A stretch of 14,023 nucleotides of DNA. Origin: JAXDBV01 sp034678415. Lineage in GTDB: Bacteria > Bacteroidota > Bacteroidia > Bacteroidales > VadinHA17. The notes under the pieces were generated by a model. The model saw nothing but the letters and a program-made list of their open reading frames with translations, did no database searches and was not told the origin of the DNA. The stretch is from NCBI GenBank assembly GCA_034678415.1, contig JAXDBV010000075.1, positions 1 to 14,023 of the forward strand. Reading direction: 5' to 3'. A program made the translations under genes and the position numbers. Of this stretch, positions 1 to 7,506 are shown piece after piece. Numbering within the stretch: the first letter of the stretch is position 1; every line of letters begins with the position of its first letter.

Positions 1-1
1 C

Positions 2-1333
2 GGGTGCGATACAGGTTATACTGGAGTCGTTATTGAATTATATTGCCTGGATAATCCCTTCACCACTGAAAGAACATCCATCGGTACAGTAAAGCCGGGT
101 GATGACGGTTGTTTTTCGCTGCGGATGGAAACGAACACTACCCGGCAGATCTTCCTGGACATAGGCATTTACCGGGCGTTTTTCTACGCAGAGCCGGGGA
201 AAGAATACCGGCTGGCGCTTCCTCCGTATGTTCGTAAAAAAACGGAAGACGCGATGAATCCGTATTTCCGCCCTTCCCTCCTTCACATGGGTGTTATCGA
301 CAGCGAACAGAATGATCTTAACCGGAAGATCATGGAATTTGAGGAGAGATACAGGCTCCTGTTCGACAGGATGGCAGTGCTGGTATACCGGCAGGAGGGC
401 ACCGAGGCGCTGGATACACTGGTAGAGCAACTGGAGAATGATTTCCCTCCGGAGGGAAACCGGTATTTTGCACGGTACAGGGATTGCAGGATCAGCTTCC
501 TGAAGCACCTGCCAATGATGCAACGTGGGTATGACTGGGGAATGAAACCTGTTCCTGATGAGGCACCTGACCTCGATAACCCGGCATATACGGAGCTGTT
601 CACGGTATTGTTCCAGGATATTTTTCAAAAGATCGCTGACCGACAGGACAACCGCCGGCATCTCGTTCAGTGCCTGGAAGATGGCAATCTCAAAGGGTTG
701 AAGGGATTGATCAGGCAAGAAATGTCGTATGAAAATGATAGCATGGTGGAAGTCATTGTATTAAAAGGGCTGTATGATTTGTACTATAACAGTGAACTGC
801 CCGCGGAAAAGATCGCAAATGTGATCAAAATTCTCTCCCAAGATTCGGCCATTGCCTCGAACAGAGAATTGGCCGTTAGTATGCATTCATGGATCACAGC
901 CCTGTTGCCAGGCGAAGTTGCGCCTGAGATCAGTGGGAAACATCTAAACGGCCAGGATTTTCGTCTTTCCGATTTGAGGGGCACGTATGTATATCTGTTC
1001 TTTTTTTCGGTTTCCAACTATGCATGCTTAAAGGATTTTGTTTTACTGGATGATCTCCAGCGGCGCTATGTGAAGGAACTTGTTGTTCTGGGTGTATCCA
1101 TGGATGGCGACAGGGCAGCACTGACAGACTATCTTTCCATGCGTCCCGTCAGGTGGAAAATCATGGATGGCGTTGAAAGCGAGACGGTTATTGATCAGTA
1201 CAGGCTCACAGCGTATCCCTCGTATTTTCTTGTCGGTCCTGATGGAAGGTTGGTTATGTCGCCGGCTCCCGCGCCTATGGATCATTTTGAAAATTACCTG
1301 TTGAAGTATCTTCCTTCCGCGAAGGAGCGTTGA
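2..1333 (+). CDS. Thioredoxin-fold (TlpA/AhpC-like) protein, 5' truncated by window edge
   Basis: The frame is open from base 2 with no stop, so the ATG at 125 is internal and the true start lies upstream; 443 residues are visible. The N-terminal part, before base 250, resembles the beta-rich domain that precedes thioredoxin domains in many Bacteroidota exported proteins (Tyr/Phe-rich strands, then EPGKEYRL). A long mostly helical middle follows. The C-terminal ~140 residues form a thioredoxin-like domain: PGEVAPEISGK, then LSDLRGTYVYLFFF, the active-site region SNYACLKDF, and the conserved cis-Pro segment AYPSYFLVGPDGRL. The first cysteine of the usual CxxC is Asn (codon 1016-1018) and only the second remains (codon 1025-1027), so a classical dithiol reductase role is doubtful. 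Export to the periplasm as a lipoprotein is typical of this architecture, but the signal peptide is outside the window. The substrate is unknown. Confidence 0.8.
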   Translation, partial: GCDTGYTGVVIELYCLDNPFTTERTSIGTVKPGDDGCFSLRMETNTTRQIFLDIGIYRAFFYAEPGKEYRLALPPYVRKKTEDAMNPYFRPSLLHMGVIDSEQNDLNRKIMEFEERYRLLFDRMAVLVYRQEGTEALDTLVEQLENDFPPEGNRYFARYRDCRISFLKHLPMMQRGYDWGMKPVPDEAPDLDNPAYTELFTVLFQDIFQKIADRQDNRRHLVQCLEDGNLKGLKGLIRQEMSYENDSMVEVIVLKGLYDLYYNSELPAEKIANVIKILSQDSAIASNRELAVSMHSWITALLPGEVAPEISGKHLNGQDFRLSDLRGTYVYLFFFSVSNYACLKDFVLLDDLQRRYVKELVVLGVSMDGDRAALTDYLSMRPVRWKIMDGVESETVIDQYRLTAYPSYFLVGPDGRLVMSPAPAPMDHFENYLLKYLPSAKER

Positions 1334-1942
1334 TCACAGGAGTCCACCGGCTTTCAGCACATCAACAACAGCGGGATAAGTATTATCGAGTATGGATGGC
1401 AATTCATAAGGCCTGAGCCATTTTATTTCCGTTATTTCTTCGGAGGATTGGGGTGTGCCTCCGCTAAGATCACCTGTGATCATGGTATACCATGATGTTC
1501 TTTTCAGGCATGATTGTCCTTTGTCCATGTATACATGAAAGGTGGTTGTCAGCCTGCCGGTGCTTTGCAGATCGTGCAATCCGCATTCTTCCTTGACTTC
1601 TCTCAGTGCAGCCTCCCTGATCTTTTCATCCTTGCCGGCTTTGCCCTTGGGAAGATCCCACTTGCCCCTGCGTTTGATCACCAGCACATGCCCGGCTGTG
1701 TTGCGCACCAGTCCTCCACCGGCTTCAATGAACCGGTAACATGATTTCACCTTTTCAAGCAATTTCCCGGGATTATGATGCAGGATGAAGAGCTCCGGCA
1801 TATCTTCATGGTAAAAGCTGTGCAGCAGTTTGCAGAGCTTTTTTTTGTTCCTGTAGATATATATATTTCTGCCTGGTTGTATCGCCCGGTGATCGTTATT
1901 CATCAGATGTATCACGCGGCCGTTATAAAAAACTTTATACAT
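1334..1942 (-). CDS. NUDIX hydrolase with N-terminal extension
   Basis: A 202-residue cytoplasmic protein. The NUDIX box Gx5Ex7REUxEExGU is complete: Gly100, Glu106, then REVKEECGL at 114-122 with the metal-binding glutamates. It is preceded by AGGGLVRN at the start of the NUDIX fold and followed by strands ending in a leucine-rich tail. The first ~70 residues form a separate small domain seen in Bacteroidota homologues. NUDIX enzymes cleave nucleoside diphosphates linked to another group; the substrate here cannot be read from the sequence. The start at 1942 (MYKVFYNGRV) matches my memory of family N-termini. Its stop directly abuts the stop of the convergent thioredoxin-fold gene, and its start lies 7 bp from the divergent pyrE start. 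The pyrE neighbourhood hints at nucleotide housecleaning, but that is inference. Confidence 0.9.
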   Translation of the reverse strand: MYKVFYNGRVIHLMNNDHRAIQPGRNIYIYRNKKKLCKLLHSFYHEDMPELFILHHNPGKLLEKVKSCYRFIEAGGGLVRNTAGHVLVIKRRGKWDLPKGKAGKDEKIREAALREVKEECGLHDLQSTGRLTTTFHVYMDKGQSCLKRTSWYTMITGDLSGGTPQSSEEITEIKWLRPYELPSILDNTYPAVVDVLKAGGLL

Positions 1943-1949
1943 TTATGGT

Positions 1950-2582
1950 ATGAAAAACTTTGAAAAACAGGTTGCTGATCAGCTACTGCAAATAAAAGCA
2001 ATAAAATTAAGTCCTGCAAACCCCTTCACATGGGCTTCAGGCTGGAAATCTCCCATTTATTGTGATAACAGGAAAACACTCTCCTACCCGGAGGTTCGCA
2101 CCTATATAAGGGCGCAGTTTGTCCGTCTGATACGAGAGAATTTTCCCGGGGTTGAAGTTATTGCCGGAGTAGCCACGGGCGCTATTCCCCATGGAATGCT
2201 GGTGGCTGATGCCATGAAGCTGCCGTTCGTTTATGTGCGGTCGGCCCCCAAGGATCATGGGCTTGAGAACCTGATTGAGGGTTCACTGGAGCCGGGACAG
2301 AAGGTGGTAGTGGTGGAAGACCTGATATCGACGGGCAGCAGCAGCCTGCGTGTCGCCGAAGCATTAAGGAATGCAGGGGCTGAAATGCTGGGTATGACTG
2401 CCATTTTTACATACCAGTTCCCTGTTGCTGAAGAAAATTTTAGAAAGGCCGGAGTGAAACTGCTGACCCTGTCAAATTATTCCGCATTGATTGAACAAGC
2501 CCTGAAAACAGGCTTCATTGACAATTCGCAACTCGACTCCCTGAGAGAATGGAGAAACAATCCTTCGGTCTGGGGACTCTAA
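1950..2582 (+). CDS. pyrE: Orotate phosphoribosyltransferase
   Basis: A 210-residue enzyme of pyrimidine synthesis that joins orotate and PRPP to give orotidine 5'-phosphate. The PRPP-binding signature VVVVEDLISTGSS lies near residues 119-131, with the acidic pair Glu123-Asp124. The flexible catalytic loop reads RSAPKDHGLENLIEG, and the N-terminal FTWASGWKSPIYCDNR segment is characteristic of PyrE. The length is normal for the family. The start at 1950 gives MKNFEKQVADQLLQIKAIKL, which fits family N-termini; no other nearby Met does. Only 7 bp separate this start from the divergent NUDIX start, so the promoter must overlap the 5' end of that gene or the mRNA must be nearly leaderless. An SRPBCC-fold gene follows 11 bp after the stop and is probably cotranscribed. 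Confidence 0.97.
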   Translation: MKNFEKQVADQLLQIKAIKLSPANPFTWASGWKSPIYCDNRKTLSYPEVRTYIRAQFVRLIRENFPGVEVIAGVATGAIPHGMLVADAMKLPFVYVRSAPKDHGLENLIEGSLEPGQKVVVVEDLISTGSSSLRVAEALRNAGAEMLGMTAIFTYQFPVAEENFRKAGVKLLTLSNYSALIEQALKTGFIDNSQLDSLREWRNNPSVWGL

Positions 2583-2593
2583 ACCAAATGCCA

Positions 2594-3007
2594 ATGACAT
2601 CGTTTGAAAGCAAAACAGGTACCGTTCATGATACGGATGAAAAGATTTATTCCTTTCTTGCCGACTTCAGGAATATTGTCAGGATATTGCCTCCCGGCAG
2701 AATAAAGGATTGGCAGACGGATGGTGATTCATGCCGGTTCACCATGGATGGCCTTGGCAGTGCCGGTCTGAAAATTCTGGAGAAGGAACCCTTCAAGACC
2801 ATCAAGTATTCGGGCGAGGGGCCTTACAGCATTGATTTCCTGTTTTGGATACAGATCAGGCAAGTGGGCGATATGGATTCCAGGATCAGGCTCACGCTCA
2901 GGGCTGATCTGAATCCCGTGATGATTGCAATGCTGAAAAATAGTGTGCAGTCAGCTCTCGACACTCTGATCGATTATATGGAAAATATTAATTATTCGGA
3001 GGTGTGA
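2594..3007 (+). CDS. SRPBCC-fold (START/polyketide cyclase-like) small protein
   Basis: A 137-residue protein. The pattern is that of the SRPBCC helix-grip fold: an N-terminal strand MTSFESKTGTV, a helix DEKIYSFLADF, a run of beta strands (CRFTMDGLGSAGLKI, TIKYSGEG, RIRLTLRADL) and a long C-terminal helix of about 25 residues ending LIDYMENI. The fold usually makes a hydrophobic ligand pocket, but no ligand or reaction can be named. The frame is open from 2549 inside pyrE and an ATG also exists at 2588; I chose 2594 because the MxxFES start resembles homologues that I recall next to pyrE in Bacteroidota. The last 16 bp overlap the 3' end of the convergent birA gene. Confidence 0.8.
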   Translation: MTSFESKTGTVHDTDEKIYSFLADFRNIVRILPPGRIKDWQTDGDSCRFTMDGLGSAGLKILEKEPFKTIKYSGEGPYSIDFLFWIQIRQVGDMDSRIRLTLRADLNPVMIAMLKNSVQSALDTLIDYMENINYSEV

Positions 3008-3759
3008 TCAAGGATATACTCGAATTCCTTGAATCCAAAGGTGTATTTTTCTCCTTCCGGTGATTCCATCACCATGGTTCCGTCCTCCCGCACCGTTGTG
3101 ATCCTGGCCTCAAAAACCCTGTTCCCTTTCCTGTATTTCTTTAACTGTTTATACTGGAAAAGATGGTTCAGATAGTCTCTGTCGATGTCTGTCATGTTTC
3201 CGCTCTTCAGTTGCTCGTAACGTTCCTCAATCCTCAGGCACAACTGTTTCAGCACATCCTCGATATCATAATGTTTATGGGTGATCTGTGTAAGTGAAAC
3301 CGGGTTCGGCGCATCGATGTTAAAATGTTTCTGATTCAGGTTAAGACCGATACCTGCAACGGAATAGGATATTTCCGTGCCGGTGATACCGTTTTCAATG
3401 AGTATCCCTCCAATTTTCTTATTCGCGTGATACAGGTCATTAGGCCATTTGATGGTAACATAGGGACTTTCTTCTTTGAGGAATTCATAAACGCCGAGTG
3501 AGACGATTTTTGAAAGATAAAACTGCATCCCGGCTTTCATGAACCTGGGAAAGAAAATGATGCTGAACGTAAGATTTTCTCCCCTGGGACTCTCCCATCG
3601 CCTGCCCTGATAACCTTTCCCTGCTGTCTGCTCCAGGGCCCATACCGTGTCACCTTCTAACGTGTCATTTTTTCCGGTTAACTGAATGGCATAATTATTG
3701 GTCGAGTCAATCGAATCAAACCGGTGTATTCTTTTACCAATGTATCCTGATGTCGTCAT
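2992..3759 (-). CDS. birA: Biotin--[acetyl-CoA-carboxylase] ligase, class I (no DNA-binding domain)
   Basis: A 255-residue biotin protein ligase that makes biotinyl-AMP and transfers biotin to a lysine of carboxylase carrier proteins. It shows FDSIDSTNNYA near residue 14, the biotinyl-AMP loop GKGYQGRRWESPRG (about 47-60), KWPNDL (104-109) and KKIGGILIE (114-122), then a C-terminal SH3-like part with YRKGNRVFEARI. There is no N-terminal helix-turn-helix, so it is the monofunctional class and should not repress biotin genes as E. coli BirA does. The frame is open to an ATG at 3855, but the first 32 residues would be a hydrophobic, unconserved stretch encoded by AT-rich intergenic DNA; MTTSGYIGKRIHRFDSIDST at 3759 is the natural start. 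It is divergent from rsfS and convergent with the SRPBCC gene. Confidence 0.95.
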   Translation of the reverse strand: MTTSGYIGKRIHRFDSIDSTNNYAIQLTGKNDTLEGDTVWALEQTAGKGYQGRRWESPRGENLTFSIIFFPRFMKAGMQFYLSKIVSLGVYEFLKEESPYVTIKWPNDLYHANKKIGGILIENGITGTEISYSVAGIGLNLNQKHFNIDAPNPVSLTQITHKHYDIEDVLKQLCLRIEERYEQLKSGNMTDIDRDYLNHLFQYKQLKKYRKGNRVFEARITTVREDGTMVMESPEGEKYTFGFKEFEYILDHTSE

Positions 3760-3878
3760 TGCGGTATAAATGGAGAAAACATAAATAATGCCGGGTGCAA
3801 CTGTTATTTTGTTCAATATTACAAAAAACAACAAATAGGTGTGTTGAGTGTTCATGAGAATGGTATACTAAATTTTAT

Positions 3879-3886
3879 TAACTTTG
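3879..3886 (+). promoter_or_regulatory. Candidate -7 promoter box for the rsfS operon
   Basis: TAACTTTG is an exact match to the Bacteroidota -7 consensus TAnnTTTG. It sits 17 bp before the rsfS ATG and would give a short leader of roughly 10 nt. No good -33 TTG was found at the usual 19-21 bp spacing; the nearest TTG (3844-3846) is too far away. The 144-bp divergent region 3760-3903 must also hold the birA promoter, for which I see no convincing box. Confidence 0.6.
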
Positions 3887-3903
3887 TGCGTTAAAGCGAT
3901 TGA

Positions 3904-4278
3904 ATGGCAAAGGCTAAGGATAAAACAACCAGTGTACTGGTAAAACATATCATTGAAGGGATAAAGAAGAAAAAAGGGAAGGAGATTGTTAGTATTAACC
4001 TTTCGGGACTTCAGAATGCGGTTTGCAGGTATTTTATCATTGCTTCGGGAGAATCGAAGACGCAGGTGAACGCCATTGCCGAGTCGGTAGAAGAGAATGT
4101 ATGGAAACATACGGCTGAGTATCCGCATCATACAGAAGGATCAGTGAATGCCCAGTGGGTCCTGCTTGATTATATCCTTGTTGTTGTGCATATATTTCAG
4201 CGTGAATACCGTGATTTTTACCAGCTCGAATCCTTGTGGGCAGATGGTGTGATCCGTCGCCTGCCCGATGAAAACTGA
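3904..4278 (+). CDS. rsfS: Ribosome silencing factor
   Basis: A 124-residue member of the RsfS/Iojap family. These proteins bind ribosomal protein uL14 on the 50S subunit and block joining with the 30S subunit when nutrients run low. The family pattern is clear: a helix with EGIKKKKGKEIVSINLSG, the strand YFIIASGESKTQVNAIAESVEE, the W-containing segment SVNAQWVLLDY, and the C-terminal hallmark VVVHIFQREYRDFYQLESLWAD. The length is normal. It is the first gene of the operon, with ftsH 16 bp downstream. An rsfS-ftsH pairing is usual in Bacteroidota. Confidence 0.95.
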   Translation: MAKAKDKTTSVLVKHIIEGIKKKKGKEIVSINLSGLQNAVCRYFIIASGESKTQVNAIAESVEENVWKHTAEYPHHTEGSVNAQWVLLDYILVVVHIFQREYRDFYQLESLWADGVIRRLPDEN

Positions 4279-4294
4279 TGATGGGGTATAGAAG

Positions 4295-6406
4295 ATGAAT
4301 GGAGAACAGGATAATAAGAGACCGTTGGATAACGATCGGATGAGGGACAAGAAACCGAGGTTCAGTCCATACTGGATCTATGTGATTATTGCCATCATCA
4401 TCTTTGTTATGCCGTACCTGTTCAACACGGGTAGTCCCAAATCCATCACGCAGGTTGAGTTCAGGGAGATGCTGAAGGAACGGAGTGTTGAAAAGGTGCG
4501 GATCGTGAATGGTGAGAAGGCCGAGATCTTTCTAAAGAAGGATGCTGAACGGCCGGAAGGGGAAGAGAAACAGCGATCACGGGGATTATTCCAGGGTGCG
4601 GCGGATGCGCCTGACTATTATTTCAATATTGGCAATGTAGACCAGTTTCAAAGCGTCCTCGACAGGGCTTTTGAGGATTTCAGCTATACGGATGTAGAGA
4701 AGATCTACCCTGAATTTATTAACCGGAAAAACTATTTTGGTGAATTGCTTGGCTGGCTGATTCCTCTTGCTGTGTTCATCCTTATCTGGATATTTATCTT
4801 CAGGCGTGTCAGTGGGGGTGCAGGTGGCGGAACGGCAGGAAATATTTTCAATGTGGGTAAGTCGAGAGCCCAGATCTTTGATAAAGATACCCATGTGAAG
4901 GTTGACTTTTCTGATGTGGCTGGGCTGGAAGAAGCCAAGCTGGAGGTACGGGAGATCGTTGACTTCCTGAAAAACCCAAAGAAATATACCGATCTGGGGG
5001 GCAAGATCCCCAAGGGGGCATTGCTTGTGGGCCCTCCCGGTACCGGGAAAACCCTTCTGGCGAAAGCGGTGGCCGGTGAAGCCAACGTACCCTTCTTCTC
5101 TATCTCGGGCTCGGATTTTGTCGAAATGTTCGTCGGTGTGGGAGCCTCCCGTGTGCGCGACCTGTTCCGGCAGGCTAAAGAAAAAGCACCATGCATTGTC
5201 TTTATTGATGAAATCGATGCCGTGGGACGTGCCAGGGGCAGAAATCCCAACTTCGGAGCCAACGATGAGAGGGAAAACACCCTGAACCAGTTGCTGACCG
5301 AAATGGATGGCTTTGGCACCAACGTGGGTGTGATCATCCTTGCTGCTACAAACCGGGCTGATATCCTCGACAGGGCACTACTGAGAGCCGGACGGTTCGA
5401 CCGGCAGATCCATGTGGAGCTGCCCGACCTGAAGGAGAGACTCGAAATATTCAAGGTGCATCTACGCCCCATCAAGTACGAGAAAAACCTGGATATTGAG
5501 TTCCTGGCCAGGCAGACACCCGGTTTTTCCGGCGCCGATATTGCCAATGTGTGTAACGAAGCCGCACTGATCGCTGCCAGGAAAAACAAGTCAGTGGTGC
5601 AACGGCAGGATTTCCTTGATGCAGTGGACCGTATCATCGGCGGTCTAGAGAGAAAAAACAAAATCATCTCCATGCTTGAGAAGAAAACCATCGCATACCA
5701 TGAGGCAGGACATGCCACGGTAAGCTGGTTCCTTGAGCATGCCAATCCCCTGGTGAAGGTTACCATTATACCCAGGGGAAGAGCCCTGGGGGCTGCCTGG
5801 TATCTGCCCGAGGAACGACAGATCACCACCACAGAACAGCTGCTCGATGAGATGTGCGCCACCCTCGGTGGTAGAGCCTCTGAAGAACAGATGTTCAACA
5901 AGGTTTCCACCGGGGCGCTGAACGACCTGGAAAGGGTCACCAAACAGGCATATGCCATGGTCTCCTATTTCGGGATGAGTGATAAAGTAGGTAACATCAG
6001 CTTTTACGACTCAACCGGGCAATCGGAGTATGCGTTTAATAAACCCTATAGTGAAAAAACATCGGAAGTCATTGATCAGGAAGTGAAGGATATTGTTGAG
6101 GCACAGTACCTGCGGGCCAAAGACATTCTCAATGAACACAAGGACGGCCTGATTGAACTGGCTGAACTACTGCTGGAAAAAGAAGTGATCTTCAGCGAAG
6201 ACCTGGAACGTATATTCGGCAAGCGACAATTCAGCGACCAGAACGGTGAGCTCCTGATAAAGAAAACACACCAACAGCCGGAACCGGCCGTGGTTACCCT
6301 GTTCAAACCGGAAGATATGGGTACTGACCATGCCGATGCCCCGGTAAAAGAGGGACAAAAAACAGCAAGAAAACCAGGGAAAAAGAAATTGCCCGATAAG
6401 GAATAA
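4295..6406 (+). CDS. ftsH: ATP-dependent zinc metalloprotease FtsH
   Basis: A 703-residue membrane-anchored AAA+ protease that degrades misassembled membrane proteins and some regulators. A cytosolic tail is followed by TM1 (about 26-43), an exported domain of about 105 residues, TM2 (about 151-170) and a glycine-rich linker. The AAA+ module has Walker A GPPGTGKT (246-253), the pore motif FVG within FVEMFVGVGASR, Walker B CIVFIDEIDA, and the second region of homology ATNRADILDRALLRAGRFDR. The protease has the zinc motif HEAGH (469-473) with third ligand Asp544 in STGALNDLERVT. All key residues are intact. It is longer than E. coli FtsH (644) because of a larger exported loop and a basic, Pro- and Lys-rich C-tail typical of Bacteroidota. 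It lies between rsfS (16 bp) and a DUF2007 gene (10 bp). Confidence 0.98.
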   Translation: MNGEQDNKRPLDNDRMRDKKPRFSPYWIYVIIAIIIFVMPYLFNTGSPKSITQVEFREMLKERSVEKVRIVNGEKAEIFLKKDAERPEGEEKQRSRGLFQGAADAPDYYFNIGNVDQFQSVLDRAFEDFSYTDVEKIYPEFINRKNYFGELLGWLIPLAVFILIWIFIFRRVSGGAGGGTAGNIFNVGKSRAQIFDKDTHVKVDFSDVAGLEEAKLEVREIVDFLKNPKKYTDLGGKIPKGALLVGPPGTGKTLLAKAVAGEANVPFFSISGSDFVEMFVGVGASRVRDLFRQAKEKAPCIVFIDEIDAVGRARGRNPNFGANDERENTLNQLLTEMDGFGTNVGVIILAATNRADILDRALLRAGRFDRQIHVELPDLKERLEIFKVHLRPIKYEKNLDIEFLARQTPGFSGADIANVCNEAALIAARKNKSVVQRQDFLDAVDRIIGGLERKNKIISMLEKKTIAYHEAGHATVSWFLEHANPLVKVTIIPRGRALGAAWYLPEERQITTTEQLLDEMCATLGGRASEEQMFNKVSTGALNDLERVTKQAYAMVSYFGMSDKVGNISFYDSTGQSEYAFNKPYSEKTSEVIDQEVKDIVEAQYLRAKDILNEHKDGLIELAELLLEKEVIFSEDLERIFGKRQFSDQNGELLIKKTHQQPEPAVVTLFKPEDMGTDHADAPVKEGQKTARKPGKKKLPDKE

Positions 6407-6416
6407 TGATGCATCC

Positions 6417-6626
6417 ATGGAAAAAGGATGGATAAAAGCAGGTTCCTTCACACTTATGTATCAGGCTGAACTGGCCAGGCACATGCTGGCCAACCATGAT
6501 ATAGAATCCATCATTATCAATAAGAAAGATTCTTCCTATAACGACTTCGGTGATATCGAGCTGTATGTAAGACAATCGGATATCCTGTGGGCAAAAAAAC
6601 TGCTAAATTCTGTTACCATTGAGTAG
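6417..6626 (+). CDS. Small DUF2007-type putative signal-transducing protein
   Basis: A 69-residue cytoplasmic protein, MEKGWIKAGSFTLMYQAELA onward. The layout is that of DUF2007: a first strand, a helix (MYQAELARHMLANHD), strand IESIIINKK, strand IELYVRQSD, and a last helix ILWAKKLLN. This resembles a small ferredoxin-like or GlnB-like fold. No catalytic residues are apparent and the function is unknown. It sits 10 bp after ftsH, and its 3' end overlaps the TTG start of cdsA by 8 bp, so it is certainly in the same transcript and probably drives cdsA translation by coupling. Its place between a membrane protease and phospholipid synthesis genes suggests a regulatory role there, which is inference only. 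Confidence 0.8.
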   Translation: MEKGWIKAGSFTLMYQAELARHMLANHDIESIIINKKDSSYNDFGDIELYVRQSDILWAKKLLNSVTIE

Positions 6627-7506
6627 TTTCCTTATCAGAACCATAACCGGATTGTTCCTTGTCCTGATCGTCGTTGGATCCATCATGTTCAGCAGTCTGA
6701 CATATTGTTTCCTTTTCCTTCTCATCATTATCGTCGGCCTGAATGAGTTTTACAGCATGGCAAGAATGGCCAAGATACGACCACAAAAATTTTCAGGGAT
6801 ATTAATCGGCGGATTGATATTCATCATCAATTTCCTCTATGCAATGGAGTTTATCAATGAGAACTTTTTCTTCATTTTTGTGCCGTTGATACTGATCATT
6901 TTCATCAACGAACTCTACCTGAAAAACAACAGGCCATTCTCAAATATTGCATATACGTTCCTTGGCCTGATATATGTGGCTGTCCCGGTATCACTGTGGA
7001 ACTACATCGTAATGCATACGGGTGATATTGCCGAGGGAAATATCATATCCGGTGCGGTATTCGATCCCATCAACCAGGTGCTGCAGCCCAGTATTAAGAT
7101 ACAATACTCCCCGGGCATACTGATGGGATTTTTCATTATTACCTGGCTCAGCGATACGGGAGCCTATCTTGTGGGTGTTCCTTTCGGACGGCGCAAGCTG
7201 TTTAAAAGGATATCCCCCAAGAAAACATGGGAAGGCTTCCTGGGTGGTGCTATCATTGCCCTGATGGCATCCTACCCGGTATCCCTGTTGTTTCATGATC
7301 TTCCTCTCATTCACTGGCTGGTGGTGGCCATCATTGTTATCGTTATGGGCACCTTTGGCGACCTGGTGGAATCGCTTTACAAACGAAGCCTTGGTGTAAA
7401 GGATTCGGGTCATATATTACCGGGTCACGGAGGCGTTCTTGACAGATTCGATACAATTTTATTATCTTCGCCCGTCGTTTTTACATACCTCCAGTTATTA
7501 CCATGA
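6619..7506 (+). CDS. cdsA: Phosphatidate cytidylyltransferase (CDP-diglyceride synthase)
   Basis: A 295-residue integral membrane enzyme that converts phosphatidic acid and CTP to CDP-diacylglycerol, the branch point for phospholipids. The complete CdsA signature spans residues 252-278, with Ser252, the KR pair, Lys-Asp, the PGHGG turn and DRFD at the end. About eight hydrophobic segments precede or surround it, and the conserved WLSDTGAY and SPKKTWEGFLGG segments are present. The start is TTG at 6619, inside the end of the DUF2007 gene: it gives MSSFLIRTITGLFLVLIVVG, which matches family N-termini (RTITG), while the next in-frame ATG (residue 23) would delete part of the first membrane segment. 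The stop overlaps the psd start by 4 bp (ATGA). Confidence 0.95.
   Translation: MSSFLIRTITGLFLVLIVVGSIMFSSLTYCFLFLLIIIVGLNEFYSMARMAKIRPQKFSGILIGGLIFIINFLYAMEFINENFFFIFVPLILIIFINELYLKNNRPFSNIAYTFLGLIYVAVPVSLWNYIVMHTGDIAEGNIISGAVFDPINQVLQPSIKIQYSPGILMGFFIITWLSDTGAYLVGVPFGRRKLFKRISPKKTWEGFLGGAIIALMASYPVSLLFHDLPLIHWLVVAIIVIVMGTFGDLVESLYKRSLGVKDSGHILPGHGGVLDRFDTILLSSPVVFTYLQLLP

Noticed and set aside
38..718. 226-codon minus-strand open frame at the left end
   Set aside because: It is opposite the thioredoxin-fold gene, which is supported by domain pattern; no recognisable motif on the minus strand.
2549..2593. Longer start of the SRPBCC gene inside pyrE
   Set aside because: It would add 15 residues encoded by the end of pyrE in another frame; the family-like N-terminus begins at 2594.
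3760..3855. Longer start of birA at 3855
   Set aside because: The extra 32 residues come from AT-rich intergenic DNA, are hydrophobic, and do not belong to a cytosolic biotin ligase; the helix starting at 3759 fits the family.
4732..5958. 408-codon open frame on the minus strand
   Set aside because: It lies wholly opposite the AAA+ and protease domains of ftsH, whose motifs are all intact. The translation is Ser/Arg/Pro-rich and has no family features; it is a shadow of codon bias.
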